DNA from: Bacteroidaceae bacterium
Lineage (GTDB): Bacteria; Bacteroidota; Bacteroidia; Bacteroidales; Bacteroidaceae
Reading direction: 5' to 3'
Assembly: GCA_017546785.1 (NCBI GenBank)
Contig: JAFYRW010000042.1
Coordinates: 1 to 64,000 of the forward strand
DNA: 64,000 bases
Each line of letters starts with the position of its first letter. Position 1 is the first letter of the stretch. The notes beneath the pieces were generated by a model, which was not told where the DNA came from, did not search any database, and saw only the letters and a list, made by a program, of their open reading frames with translations. This document shows positions 35,589-44,552 of the stretch, piece after piece. Both the position numbers and the translations under genes were made by a program.

Positions 35589-36367
35589 TTGCGTGGGAAA
35601 GTTTCATATACTTTGCGGCTTTGTCGGCATTGCTTGCTTTTGCGGGGGCAATATTTGCGTTGCGTTCGCAAAAGCGCAGTTGGGTGGCGATAGTATTTAA
35701 TGTGCTGTCTATTCTTGCGCTGGGCTCTTTTGTCGCAGGATTGTGGGTTACATTGTCGCGTCCGCCTATGCGCACAATGGGCGAGACTCGTCTGTGGTAC
35801 TCACTCTTTATGCTTCTTGCCGGCCTTATCACCTATATTCGTTGGCACTATAGATGGATATTCTCCTTCTCGACAATAATGGCAACCGTCTTTATGGTTG
35901 TTAATGTGCTTAAGCCCGAGATTCACGACCAATCGCTTATGCCTGCCCTGCAGAGTATATGGTTCATTCCGCACGTAACAGTGTATATGTTCTCCTATTC
36001 GTTGTTGGGCGTCTCCTTTATAATAGCTCTCTATATGCTTTTTAAACCGCAAAAAGAACTTTTTAGAGTGGCCGACAGCCTTGTGTATGGTGGAATAGCC
36101 TTTTTTACCGTAGGAATGCTTACCGGCGCTATATGGGCCAAAGAGGCGTGGGGACACTATTGGAGTTGGGACCCCAAAGAGACGTGGGCTGTTATTACGT
36201 GGATGCTCTATCTGCTGTATATTCATTTGAGACTTTTTGGAAGCACCAAGCGAAAATGGTTGCCTCTGCTACTTATATTGTCGTTCCTTTCGTTACAAAT
36301 GTGCTGGTACGGAATAAACTTCATCCCGTCGGCAAAAGAGAGTGTACATTTATATAATAAAAACTAA
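35585..36367 (+). CDS. CcsA-like cytochrome c assembly protein
   Basis: The 260-residue product is a CcsA/CcmC-family integral membrane protein with about eight helices. The haem-handling tryptophan-rich motif is present: WGHYWSWDPKETWAVITWMLY (near residue 200). Flanking His residues lie in WFIPHVTVYMFSY and in the late LYIHLRLFG. It would hold haem for attachment together with the ResB-like partner encoded just upstream (ATGA overlap). The gene ends 6 bases before a tri-haem peroxidase, its obvious client. Confidence 0.88.
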   Translation: MIAWESFIYFAALSALLAFAGAIFALRSQKRSWVAIVFNVLSILALGSFVAGLWVTLSRPPMRTMGETRLWYSLFMLLAGLITYIRWHYRWIFSFSTIMATVFMVVNVLKPEIHDQSLMPALQSIWFIPHVTVYMFSYSLLGVSFIIALYMLFKPQKELFRVADSLVYGGIAFFTVGMLTGAIWAKEAWGHYWSWDPKETWAVITWMLYLLYIHLRLFGSTKRKWLPLLLILSFLSLQMCWYGINFIPSAKESVHLYNKN

Positions 36368-36373
36368 GATATT

Positions 36374-37756
36374 ATGAAGAAAAGTTCTAAACTTCTTGCA
36401 GCGCTACTGTTTGTGGTGATTGCATTGGCGGTAAGCTATCGCATTATGAACATTGCTCCTTCGGGCGAACTTACACAAAAGGAGCAGGTGATGGAGATTT
36501 TTACCGATGGCGGTTGTTTGAGCTGCCACTCGGCCGACCCTGTGTTGCCTTTTTATGCAACATTGCCTCTTGCCGATAAGATTATTATGGCCGACATTGA
36601 TTCGGGCTACAGAGCCTTTGATATGCTCCCTATGATGCAGGCCATAGAGAATGGCGAGGATATAAATCCCGTGCATCTTGCTAAAGTAGAAAAGGTGATG
36701 GCCGACAAGCGTATGCCTATGGCAAAATATTATCTCGTACATTGGGGCAGTGCAACGACAGATGCTAAACGCGACATTGTGCTCAATTGGGTGAAAGATT
36801 ATAGAAACGCTTATTATAACGACGGACTCGAGGGCGAGAGAGCGGGGGAACCCATCCGTCCTATCGCCGATGCTGTTGAAGTTAATGCCGATAAGGCTCA
36901 GCTGGGTGCTATGCTCTTCCACGATGCACGCCTCTCGTCAGACAATACGGTGTCGTGTGCAAGCTGCCACAATCTCTCGACTGCAGGAGTAGACAACAAG
37001 CAGTATTCTGAGGGTGTCGATAGTCAGTTTGGTGGAGTAAATGCTCCCACAGTGTTCAATGCAGTATACAATTTCGTTCAATTCTGGGACGGTCGAGCAA
37101 AGACTCTTGCCGACCAGGCTGCAGGCCCTCCCTTGAATCCTGTTGAAATGGCCTCAAAATCGTTTGACGAGATTATCGCCAAGTTGCAGCAGGACAAGAA
37201 ATTCGTGAAGGCCTTTACTGATGTTTATCCCGATGGATTGACACAGGAGAATATCACAAATGCCATAGAGGAGTTTGAGCGTACCCTTATTACACCTGAT
37301 TCTCGATTCGACAAGTATCTCAAAGGCGATGATGGTGCAATTACAGCGCAAGAGCTTGCCGGATACGAACTGTTCAAAGAGTATAATTGTGCAACGTGTC
37401 ACGTAGGAGAGAATCTCGGTGGACACACATACGAGCTTATGGGACTGCGCAAGCACTATTTTGTGGACCGTAATATGGATATTACAGTAGAAGATTACGG
37501 ACGCTACAAAGAGACAAAGGAGGAGCGTGACCGCCATCGTTTCAAAGTACCTGGATTGCGTAATATTGAGCTTACTTGGCCCTATTATCACGATGGTACA
37601 CGTGCCACTCTTGCCGATGCTGTCCGTGATATGGCAATCTATCAGTCGGGTGTAAACATTAGCGACGAGGAGGTTACCTCTATCGTGGCATTCTTGCGAA
37701 CATTGACTGGTGAATACAATGGTGCTCCATTGTCGGGAACAATAATCTCGGAATAA
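36374..37756 (+). CDS. Tri-haem cytochrome c peroxidase
   Basis: The 460-residue product has an N-terminal signal anchor or signal peptide (residues 6-22) and three CxxCH haem sites: C48-C51-H52, C195-C198-H199 and C339-C342-H343. Residues 30-140 form an extra haem-binding domain (DGGCLSCHSADP...). Residues 170-455 form the di-haem CCP/MauG-type unit with LFHDARLSSD, NAPTVFNAVYNFVQFWDGRAKTLADQAAGPP and FKVPGLRNIELTWPYYHDG. It should reduce H2O2 in the periplasm, taking electrons from the quinone pool or a cytochrome. Two-haem enzymes are usual, so the extra domain may act as a built-in electron donor. Confidence 0.9.
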   Translation: MKKSSKLLAALLFVVIALAVSYRIMNIAPSGELTQKEQVMEIFTDGGCLSCHSADPVLPFYATLPLADKIIMADIDSGYRAFDMLPMMQAIENGEDINPVHLAKVEKVMADKRMPMAKYYLVHWGSATTDAKRDIVLNWVKDYRNAYYNDGLEGERAGEPIRPIADAVEVNADKAQLGAMLFHDARLSSDNTVSCASCHNLSTAGVDNKQYSEGVDSQFGGVNAPTVFNAVYNFVQFWDGRAKTLADQAAGPPLNPVEMASKSFDEIIAKLQQDKKFVKAFTDVYPDGLTQENITNAIEEFERTLITPDSRFDKYLKGDDGAITAQELAGYELFKEYNCATCHVGENLGGHTYELMGLRKHYFVDRNMDITVEDYGRYKETKEERDRHRFKVPGLRNIELTWPYYHDGTRATLADAVRDMAIYQSGVNISDEEVTSIVAFLRTLTGEYNGAPLSGTIISE

Positions 37757-37769
37757 TATAAGAGTGTAT

Positions 37770-37807
37770 AAAAAATGCTCCCCAACAATCGTTGGGGAGC
37801 ATTTTTT
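37770..37807. terminator. Bidirectional terminator between peroxidase and thrA
   Basis: A 17-bp perfect stem (37770-37786 with 37791-37807), loop AATC, with A-tract on one side and T-tract on the other, between convergent genes ending at 37756 (+) and 37829 (-). Confidence 0.85.
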
Positions 37808-37828
37808 TGTTCTTAATATCGATGGGTA

Positions 37829-40261
37829 TCAGATATTGGCAATTCTCATAATGTCGGCAAAGACTCCGGCTGCTGTTACGCTGGCACCGGCGCCGTAGCC
37901 CTGTATGAGCATAGGATACTCCTTGTAACGCTCGGTTGTAAGCAGCACAATGTTGTTGCTTCCCTCGAGAGTGTAGAAGGGATGGTCGTGACTTACCTTG
38001 CAGAGTGATACGCTACCCTTGTTATTCTCGAATCGTGCAATGAAGCGCCAATGCATATTCTCTGCCTCCAGCTTCTGACGCTCAACCTCAAACTCTTTGT
38101 CAAGTTCGGGGAGTCTCTCCCAGAAATTCTCTACTGTGCCGTTGAAAAGCTCGTCGGGGATAAAAAGATTGGCCTCGACATCCTCCTGCTCAATCTTATA
38201 GCCTGCCTCGCGGGCAAGAATGACCAATTTACGGATAACATCCTTACCGCTAAGGTCTATTCTTGGGTCGGGCTCACTGTAGCCCTTCTCTTTGGCAAGG
38301 CGCACAGTCTCGCTCAAAGGAACATCCTTGCTAAGCACGTTGAATATAAAGTTAAGCGTACCGCTTAGTACAGCCTCAATCTTTAGAATCTTGTCGCCGC
38401 TGTTTATAAGGTCGTTGATTGTGTTTATGACCGGTAGTCCCGCTCCAACGTTTGTCTCGAAGAGGAACTTAATGTTGCGCTGGCGTGCAATGTGCTTTAG
38501 TTCGCTGTATGTCTTATAGTCGGACGATGCTGCTATCTTGTTGGCTGCAACAACCGATATATTGTGCTTCAGTAGGTCGGAGTAGAGCGACGCAACATTG
38601 GCATTGGCTGTACAATCGACAAATACCGAATTAAAGATGTTCATCTTTATAATCTCGTCGCGCAGAGTGCTTATATTGCATTCAGGTGTCTCGTCGAGAG
38701 CTTCGCGGTAGTTGCTGAGGTTTAATCCCTCGCGGTCAAATATTGCGTGACGGCTGTTGGCAATACCTACAACATTAAGCTGTAGGCCGTGCTCTTTCAT
38801 CAGCTTTTCGCGTTGAGACGCTATCTGCTCGATGAGGCTGCCTCCTACTGTTCCTATACCACAGATGAAAAGGTTGAGTACCTTATATTCCGAAAGGAAG
38901 AATGAGTCGTGAATTACGTTCAATGTCTTGCGGAGAGACTGTGAATCCACTACAAATGATACGTTGGTCTCTTGTCCACCCTGAGCGCAAGCGACAACGT
39001 TGATACCGTTACGGCCTATTGTCTGGAATAATTTACCTATGATGCCGGCATTTTTACGCATATTCTCGCCCACAATGGCAACTGTCGAAAGGTTGCCTAC
39101 TGCTGTAACCTCTTCCATAAGTCCCATAGAAATCTCTTTTGAGAACTCTTTGTTGAGAACTTCACAGGCTTTTGCCGCGTCAATGTGACGGAGTCCGAGA
39201 GAGGTGCTGTTCTCCGATGAGGCCTGCGCTACAAGGAATACGCTTATACCAGCCTCGGCAAGAGCCTGGAAGATTCGGTGATTGACTCCTACAACACCCA
39301 CCATTCCTAATCCCTGAACGGTAAGAAGGGCTGTGTCGTTGATGCTCGAAATACCCTTAATGAGTCGTCCCTCATTGTCGCTCTCGGCGCTTATTATAGT
39401 GCCCTCGCCGTCGGGGTTAAAGGTATTTCTTATGGCAATAGGAATATTTGCCTTGAATACAGGATATATTGTGGGAGGATATACAACCTTTGCACCAAAG
39501 TTACAAAGCTCGGTAGCCTCTACGTAGCTCAGTCTGTGAATGGTGTATGCAGTGTTTATAACTTTAGGGTCGGCTGTCATAAAGCCATCAACGTCGGTCC
39601 AAATTTCAAGAATGTCGGCCTTAAGCGCTGCGGCAATGATGGCTGCAGTGTAGTCCGAACCGCCGCGACCAAGATTGGTAATATCGCCTGTCTCCTTGTC
39701 CGATGCTATGAATCCCGGAACAATAATGACCTTTGCCTCCTTGTTTGCAAGATTCTCACGGACGAGGCTGTCGGTAAGCTCGCTGTCGAGAATATATTTG
39801 CCGTGCTTTGTCTCGGTCTTTATGAAATTGCGAGAGTTTACGTGTACGGCACCCTCTACGAGTGTCGCAACGATGCGGCTCGACAGACGCTCGCCGTAGC
39901 TCAATATTGTAGCCTCGGATTTTGGGGTGATATTGTTTATCAGCGCTAATCCCTGATAAATGTTTCTAAGTTCGTTCAAAAGACGATTGACGTGCTGCAA
40001 AAGCTCGTCGCGCTTGTCGCCGGCAGGAATAACAGCGTCTATCAGTCCTAAATGGCGCATCTCAATCTTGTTGAACTCCTCGTTAAATGCCGGATTGCCA
40101 TCGACTGCAATCTGCGACGTCTTTATCAACATATCGGTAATGCCTCCCAATGCCGAAACAACGACAATGACAGGCTCTTTTTCTGCTTCTACTATCTTTT
40201 TGAAACTTAGGATACTATCTACGGAACCGACAGATGTTCCGCCAAATTTCATTACTTTCAT
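37829..40261 (-). CDS. thrA: Bifunctional aspartate kinase / homoserine dehydrogenase
   Basis: The 810-residue product fuses aspartokinase (about 1-290, starting MKVMKFGGTSVGSVDS, with GRGGSDYTAA), tandem ACT regulatory domains (about 300-455) and homoserine dehydrogenase (about 460-810, with LFICGIGTVGGSLIEQI, VDCTANANVASLY, AANKIAASS and FETNVGAGLPVI). It commits aspartate to threonine, methionine and lysine and is expected to be inhibited by threonine through the ACT domains. The length equals the E. coli ThrA type. No thrB or thrC neighbours are present. No leader peptide rich in Thr/Ile is visible upstream. A -7 box lies at 40296-40303. Confidence 0.96.
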   Translation of the reverse strand: MKVMKFGGTSVGSVDSILSFKKIVEAEKEPVIVVVSALGGITDMLIKTSQIAVDGNPAFNEEFNKIEMRHLGLIDAVIPAGDKRDELLQHVNRLLNELRNIYQGLALINNITPKSEATILSYGERLSSRIVATLVEGAVHVNSRNFIKTETKHGKYILDSELTDSLVRENLANKEAKVIIVPGFIASDKETGDITNLGRGGSDYTAAIIAAALKADILEIWTDVDGFMTADPKVINTAYTIHRLSYVEATELCNFGAKVVYPPTIYPVFKANIPIAIRNTFNPDGEGTIISAESDNEGRLIKGISSINDTALLTVQGLGMVGVVGVNHRIFQALAEAGISVFLVAQASSENSTSLGLRHIDAAKACEVLNKEFSKEISMGLMEEVTAVGNLSTVAIVGENMRKNAGIIGKLFQTIGRNGINVVACAQGGQETNVSFVVDSQSLRKTLNVIHDSFFLSEYKVLNLFICGIGTVGGSLIEQIASQREKLMKEHGLQLNVVGIANSRHAIFDREGLNLSNYREALDETPECNISTLRDEIIKMNIFNSVFVDCTANANVASLYSDLLKHNISVVAANKIAASSDYKTYSELKHIARQRNIKFLFETNVGAGLPVINTINDLINSGDKILKIEAVLSGTLNFIFNVLSKDVPLSETVRLAKEKGYSEPDPRIDLSGKDVIRKLVILAREAGYKIEQEDVEANLFIPDELFNGTVENFWERLPELDKEFEVERQKLEAENMHWRFIARFENNKGSVSLCKVSHDHPFYTLEGSNNIVLLTTERYKEYPMLIQGYGAGASVTAAGVFADIMRIANI

Positions 40262-40295
40262 CTATTCTTCTTATTCAATCGTTAGTATAAAAAGG

Positions 40296-40303
40296 CAAAA
40301 ATA
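40296..40303 (-). promoter_or_regulatory. Promoter -7 box for thrA
   Basis: Minus-strand TATTTTTG matches TAnnTTTG, 35 bases before the ATG. Confidence 0.45.
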
Positions 40304-40387
40304 GCACTTTTTTATAAATGTTCGGCGAAGTTATCTACTTTTGATTAAATGCACAAGCAAACAACTTACTTTTTGTATGATAACATT

Positions 40388-41419
40388 TTATATGCGAGTG
40401 CTGTAGTGCACCATATTGCGCATTATGGGCACTTTGTGGGCGGTTGAACGGCCGCTGGTAGGAATATATGTCTGGGCAATGTCTATTCGCATCTTATTGC
40501 AGAATGTCTTTCTTATGATAGACAATGATTTATGCAGAATATTCTCGGTGGGATTGCAGGCTTTTCCTATAAGCCTGTTTATGACTGTGATATTCTGACG
40601 GCCTGATATTGCTGTGTATAGTTCTTTAAGCTCCTCTTCGTACTCCGAAATATTCTTCAGTACAATGCCCTCGGGGTGGTGCAGGAACAGCAGATAGATG
40701 CTTTTGGGGAGAGGCTCCAGCTTGATGCTTATCTGTGGATAGAGCGGCAATATTATGTTGTATTTTTCATCAATCACTATCGGGCTTATTTCAATGTCGC
40801 TCTTTGGTGCTATTGAGTCCGATAGAATCTCGGTGGCAATAATATCACGATTCTCCTTGCGCTCCTCGTATGTGGTATATTCGTAGCTGCTGTTGCCTGT
40901 TGCTTCGGGCTGCCTGTAGTGTATTCCTGCTCCGAATTCTATCGTTGCCTCTTGCCTTAAACGATTCTCTGTCTTTGCTTTATATGCGTCGGATAGCTCT
41001 GCAAGAAACTCCTTTACAACCTTTTCGATATTATTCGCCTCCAATGGGGCACTGACAAGAATTTCGGCCGACGGCTCTCTGTTTGAGAATCTTGTGATGC
41101 CGGTAACGCACGACAGACGGCTGTCGGTCGATTGCGCATCCCTCTTGCGGAATTCTGCAACTTTTCTCTTTAGCTCCTCTTTGCCTATGGTAGGCTGGTT
41201 ACGCAGTATGAGATTCCTTAGCGAGCGGTGCCCGAAGAGCGTACGGCTTATGATGCAATATTTATAATTGCCATTGCACTCACTGTTCAGGAGCGCGACA
41301 AATTTGCCGAGATTGTTACGCATATATTTGCGCTCTTGACTGTTGTTGCTGTTCTCTACATAGTAGATGATATTCTCGCAACCCTCATATAGTGCCGACT
41401 TTTTATAAATATATCTCAT
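40388..41419 (-). CDS. Uncharacterised protein
   Basis: The start is at the ATG at 41419, because a promoter-like box lies at 41436-41443 and the frame beyond it is not protein-like. The product is 343 residues, without signal peptide or membrane helix. The N-terminal third (YIYKKSALYEGCENIIYYVENSNN...) is basic. The middle has RLRQEATIEFGAGIHY. The C-terminal about 110 residues form a helical unit beginning SIYLLFLHHPEGIVLKNI, which resembles a module I have seen in other Bacteroidales hypothetical proteins but cannot name. It is divergent from radA by 110 bases. Confidence 0.7.
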   Translation of the reverse strand: MRYIYKKSALYEGCENIIYYVENSNNSQERKYMRNNLGKFVALLNSECNGNYKYCIISRTLFGHRSLRNLILRNQPTIGKEELKRKVAEFRKRDAQSTDSRLSCVTGITRFSNREPSAEILVSAPLEANNIEKVVKEFLAELSDAYKAKTENRLRQEATIEFGAGIHYRQPEATGNSSYEYTTYEERKENRDIIATEILSDSIAPKSDIEISPIVIDEKYNIILPLYPQISIKLEPLPKSIYLLFLHHPEGIVLKNISEYEEELKELYTAISGRQNITVINRLIGKACNPTENILHKSLSIIRKTFCNKMRIDIAQTYIPTSGRSTAHKVPIMRNMVHYSTRI

Positions 41420-41435
41420 ATTACAATCATCTTTG

Positions 41436-41443
41436 CGAAGATA
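41436..41443 (-). promoter_or_regulatory. Promoter -7 box (TATCTTCG) for the uncharacterised gene
   Basis: Minus-strand TATCTTCG followed by C, 17 bases before the ATG at 41419. Confidence 0.4.
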
Positions 41444-41477
41444 CTTATAAATACCGAAATAAAAAAATGCAACCCTC

Positions 41478-41508
41478 TTGTCCGATAAAATGCGATTGAT
41501 TATCTTAG
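41478..41508 (+). promoter_or_regulatory. Probable radA promoter
   Basis: TTG (41478-41480), 20 bases, TATCTTAG (41501-41508), then the ATG 22 bases on. The -7 box has one mismatch to TAnnTTTG. Confidence 0.4.
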
Positions 41509-41529
41509 CCGATTGAAAAATGAGATAGG

Positions 41530-42894
41530 ATGGCAAAGGAAAAAACTATATTTCTGTGTAACGATTGTGGATACGAATCGCCAAAATGGGCCGGCAAATG
41601 TCCTTCGTGTGGAGCTTGGAATACTCTTGTCGAAAAGGTTGTCCGTACCTCTCCTGCGGCGCGTGTATCGGCGGTGGTAGGTGATAAATTGTTGTCGCAA
41701 CCACGGCTCATAGACACAGTATCGACCGACGAGCTTCCCCGTATGAATATGTGCGATGTTGAACTTGACAGAGTGCTTGGCGGAGGCCTTGTGCCCGGCT
41801 CGCTTGTGCTGTTGGGCGGAGAGCCCGGAATAGGAAAATCGACACTTATTTTGCAGACAGTATTGCGCCTGCCTTACAGGGTGCTGTATGTGTCGGGCGA
41901 GGAGAGCGTACAGCAGATAAAGCTGCGTGCCGACCGCATAGAGCATAGTGCAAACAATTGTATGATTGTGTGCGAGACTCTGTTGGAGACAATCTTTACG
42001 CATATAAAGAATGTCGCTCCCGAACTTATTGTCATTGATTCGATACAGACTATGTGCAGCGAGGCGGTAGACTCCTCGCCGGGCAGTATGTCTCAGGTAC
42101 GCGAATGTACGGCTATGCTGCTTAAATTTGCCAAAGAGAACAATGTACCAGTGATTCTAATCGGCCACATAACAAAGGATGGTGCTATTGCCGGCCCCAA
42201 AATCCTTGAACACATTGTAGACGTTGTAATTCAGTTCGAGGGTGACCAGCATCATATTTATCGTGTGCTACGCTCTATAAAGAACCGCTTCGGAAGCACT
42301 GCCGAGCTTGGGATCTATGAGATGCGTCGCGAGGGATTGCGTCTGGTGGAGAATCCCTCGGAGCTGCTGTTGGGTGAGCGTCACAGTGGAATGAGCGGAG
42401 TAGCCATTGCTTCGGCAATAGAGGGAGTAAGCCCTTTCCTAATTGAGGCGCAGGCTCTTGTGAGCACCGCAGCCTATGGAACGCCGCAGCGTTCGGCTAC
42501 AGGCTTTGATATTCGCAGAATGAATATGCTACTAGCTGTGCTCGAGAAGCGCGTAGGCTTTAAATTGGCTCAGAAAGATGTATATCTCAACATTGCCGGC
42601 GGACTAAGGGTGAACGATCCCGCGATAGACCTTTCGGTGATAAGCGCAATACTTTCGAGCAATATGGACGTTGAGATTGAGCCTACAATATGTATGGCAG
42701 GAGAGGTTGGACTCTCGGGAGAGATTCGCCCCGTCAATCGCATAGAGCAACGCATTGCCGAGGCTGAGAAATTGGGATTCAAACAGATAGTTGTTCCAAA
42801 ATCAAACACAAAAAGGCTCGACCTTTCGCGTTACAGCATCGAGGTAAAGCCTGTAGCAAAGGTCGAGGAGGCTTTTAGACTAATTTTCGGATAG
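41530..42894 (+). CDS. radA: DNA repair protein RadA
   Basis: The 454-residue product is RadA (Sms), a hexameric branch-migration ATPase acting in recombination repair. The N-terminal zinc finger is CNDCGYESPKWAGKCPSCGAW. The RecA-like core has Walker A GEPGIGKST (near residue 95), Walker B LIVIDSI, and the RadA-specific KNRFG. The C-terminal Lon-like domain holds GLRVNDPAIDLSV and GEVGLSGEIRPV. Length is normal. The next gene starts one base after its stop, so they share a transcript. Confidence 0.97.
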   Translation: MAKEKTIFLCNDCGYESPKWAGKCPSCGAWNTLVEKVVRTSPAARVSAVVGDKLLSQPRLIDTVSTDELPRMNMCDVELDRVLGGGLVPGSLVLLGGEPGIGKSTLILQTVLRLPYRVLYVSGEESVQQIKLRADRIEHSANNCMIVCETLLETIFTHIKNVAPELIVIDSIQTMCSEAVDSSPGSMSQVRECTAMLLKFAKENNVPVILIGHITKDGAIAGPKILEHIVDVVIQFEGDQHHIYRVLRSIKNRFGSTAELGIYEMRREGLRLVENPSELLLGERHSGMSGVAIASAIEGVSPFLIEAQALVSTAAYGTPQRSATGFDIRRMNMLLAVLEKRVGFKLAQKDVYLNIAGGLRVNDPAIDLSVISAILSSNMDVEIEPTICMAGEVGLSGEIRPVNRIEQRIAEAEKLGFKQIVVPKSNTKRLDLSRYSIEVKPVAKVEEAFRLIFG

Positions 42895-42895
42895 A

Positions 42896-44494
42896 ATGAC
42901 TTACGATTATCAGATAAGAGTGCTGCCGCAGGTAGCAGCGAATGAACAGGCTATAAAGGAGTTTGTTGCACGCGAGAAGGGGTTGAAGCCTTCTACTATA
43001 AATGCAGTCCGTGTGTTGCGCCGTAGCATCGATGCGCGACAGAGGACAATATATATAAATTTGAGCGTCAGGGTTTTTGTGAATGAGCAGCCTACAAAGG
43101 ACGAATATGTTCATCGCGATTATCCTAATGTCGAGGGTGCTGCTCCGGTAATTGTCGTAGGAGCGGGTCCTGCTGGTCTTTTTGCAGCCCTCAAGCTAAT
43201 AGAGTGCGGCGTACGTCCTATTGTTGTAGAGCGTGGAAAAGATGTCCGCTCGCGCAAGGTAGATGTTGCCAATATCTCGCGTATGCACACTGTTGATCCC
43301 GAATCGAACTATTGCTTCGGCGAGGGTGGTGCAGGAGCATATTCCGACGGCAAACTCTACACACGCAGTAAAAAACGCGGAAGCATCGAAGGGGTGTTGA
43401 ATATCTTCTGTCAGCACGGGGCAAGCTGCTCTATCCTTGCTGATGCGCATCCGCATCTAGGAACCGATAAGCTGCCGCGAATAATAGAAAATATCCGTAA
43501 CACCATACGCAACTGCGGCGGAGAGGTTCATTTTGAGACACGAATGGAGGAACTTCTTGTAAAGGGTAACCGCATTTGCGGAATACGTACCAATAAAGGG
43601 GAGTTTCTTGCCGGCGCTGTGATTCTTGCAACGGGACATTCGGCAAAGGATGTCTATCGCAATCTTCACGCGGGTGGCGTTGCGCTCGAGGCAAAAGGTA
43701 TTGCCGTGGGTGTTCGTCTGGAGCATCCGTCGCAGCTTATAGACTCTATACAATATCATAATCCTCAAGGTAGAGGGAAATATCTCCCTCCTGCGGAATA
43801 CAGCTTTACCACGCAGGTAGATGGTAGGGGAGTATATAGCTTCTGTATGTGTCCTGGTGGAGTGGTGATACCCTCGGCGTCGGCAAGCGAGGAACTTCTT
43901 GTGAATGGAATGTCACCGTCGCATCGTGGAGGCAAATGGAGTAATTCGGGAATGGTGGTACAGATAAATTGTGAGGACATTGAACTGCCCGAAATGCAGA
44001 TTGATGTAGATGGCTTTGACCCCATAGACCCATCATCGCCTTTGCGTGTTATGGCTTTTCAGGAGCGGCTCGAGCGTCTATGCTGGCTTATGGGTAACCG
44101 CCGTCAGACGGCTCCTGCGCAACGAATGACCGACTTTGTGCGTGGAAAATTAAGTTACGACCTACCCGAAAGTTCCTATGCTCCGGGTATAATATCGTCG
44201 CCTATGCACTTTTGGTTGCCTAAATTTGTGGGACAGCGTCTGCAGCGTGGATTCGAGAATTTCGGTCGTGCGTCACACGGCTTTCTTACCCGCGAGGCTA
44301 CACTTATAGGCGTTGAGACGCGTACTTCGTCGCCTGTGCGCATTGTACGTAATAACGATACATTGGAGCATTTGAATATCGAGGGCCTGTTCCCCTGTGG
44401 CGAGGGCGCAGGATACGCCGGAGGAATAGTCTCGGCCGCTGTCGATGGCGAACGTTGCGCATTGTCGGCCAAAGAGTATATTGGCAGTTTGTAA
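42896..44494 (+). CDS. FAD-dependent dehydrogenase, COG2509 type
   Basis: The 532-residue product has an N-terminal domain of about 85 residues ahead of a Rossmann FAD-binding fold (VIVVGAGPAGLFAALKLIECG near residue 83, then VVERGKDV). Further marks are NYCFGEGGAGAYSDGKLYTR, VILATGHSAKD, the specific GGVVIPSASASEELLVNGMS and the late FPCGEGAGYAGGIVSAAVDG, which completes the FAD site. The family is widespread but its substrate is unknown. It has no signal peptide. Coupling to radA (one-base gap) may be only positional. A terminator follows at 44510. Confidence 0.88.
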   Translation: MTYDYQIRVLPQVAANEQAIKEFVAREKGLKPSTINAVRVLRRSIDARQRTIYINLSVRVFVNEQPTKDEYVHRDYPNVEGAAPVIVVGAGPAGLFAALKLIECGVRPIVVERGKDVRSRKVDVANISRMHTVDPESNYCFGEGGAGAYSDGKLYTRSKKRGSIEGVLNIFCQHGASCSILADAHPHLGTDKLPRIIENIRNTIRNCGGEVHFETRMEELLVKGNRICGIRTNKGEFLAGAVILATGHSAKDVYRNLHAGGVALEAKGIAVGVRLEHPSQLIDSIQYHNPQGRGKYLPPAEYSFTTQVDGRGVYSFCMCPGGVVIPSASASEELLVNGMSPSHRGGKWSNSGMVVQINCEDIELPEMQIDVDGFDPIDPSSPLRVMAFQERLERLCWLMGNRRQTAPAQRMTDFVRGKLSYDLPESSYAPGIISSPMHFWLPKFVGQRLQRGFENFGRASHGFLTREATLIGVETRTSSPVRIVRNNDTLEHLNIEGLFPCGEGAGYAGGIVSAAVDGERCALSAKEYIGSL

Positions 44495-44509
44495 TATATA
44501 GGATAGTAT

Positions 44510-44547
44510 AAATAAACAGGGGCTGCATTTGCAGCCCCTGTTTATTT
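44510..44547. terminator. Bidirectional terminator
   Basis: A 17-bp perfect stem (44510-44526 with 44531-44547) with loop ATTT between the convergent stops at 44494 (+) and 44553 (-). Confidence 0.85.
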
Positions 44548-44552
44548 GTTTT

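Noticed and set aside
40262-40387. Threonine attenuator before thrA
   Set aside because: No run of Thr/Ile codons and no competing hairpins seen upstream of the thrA start.
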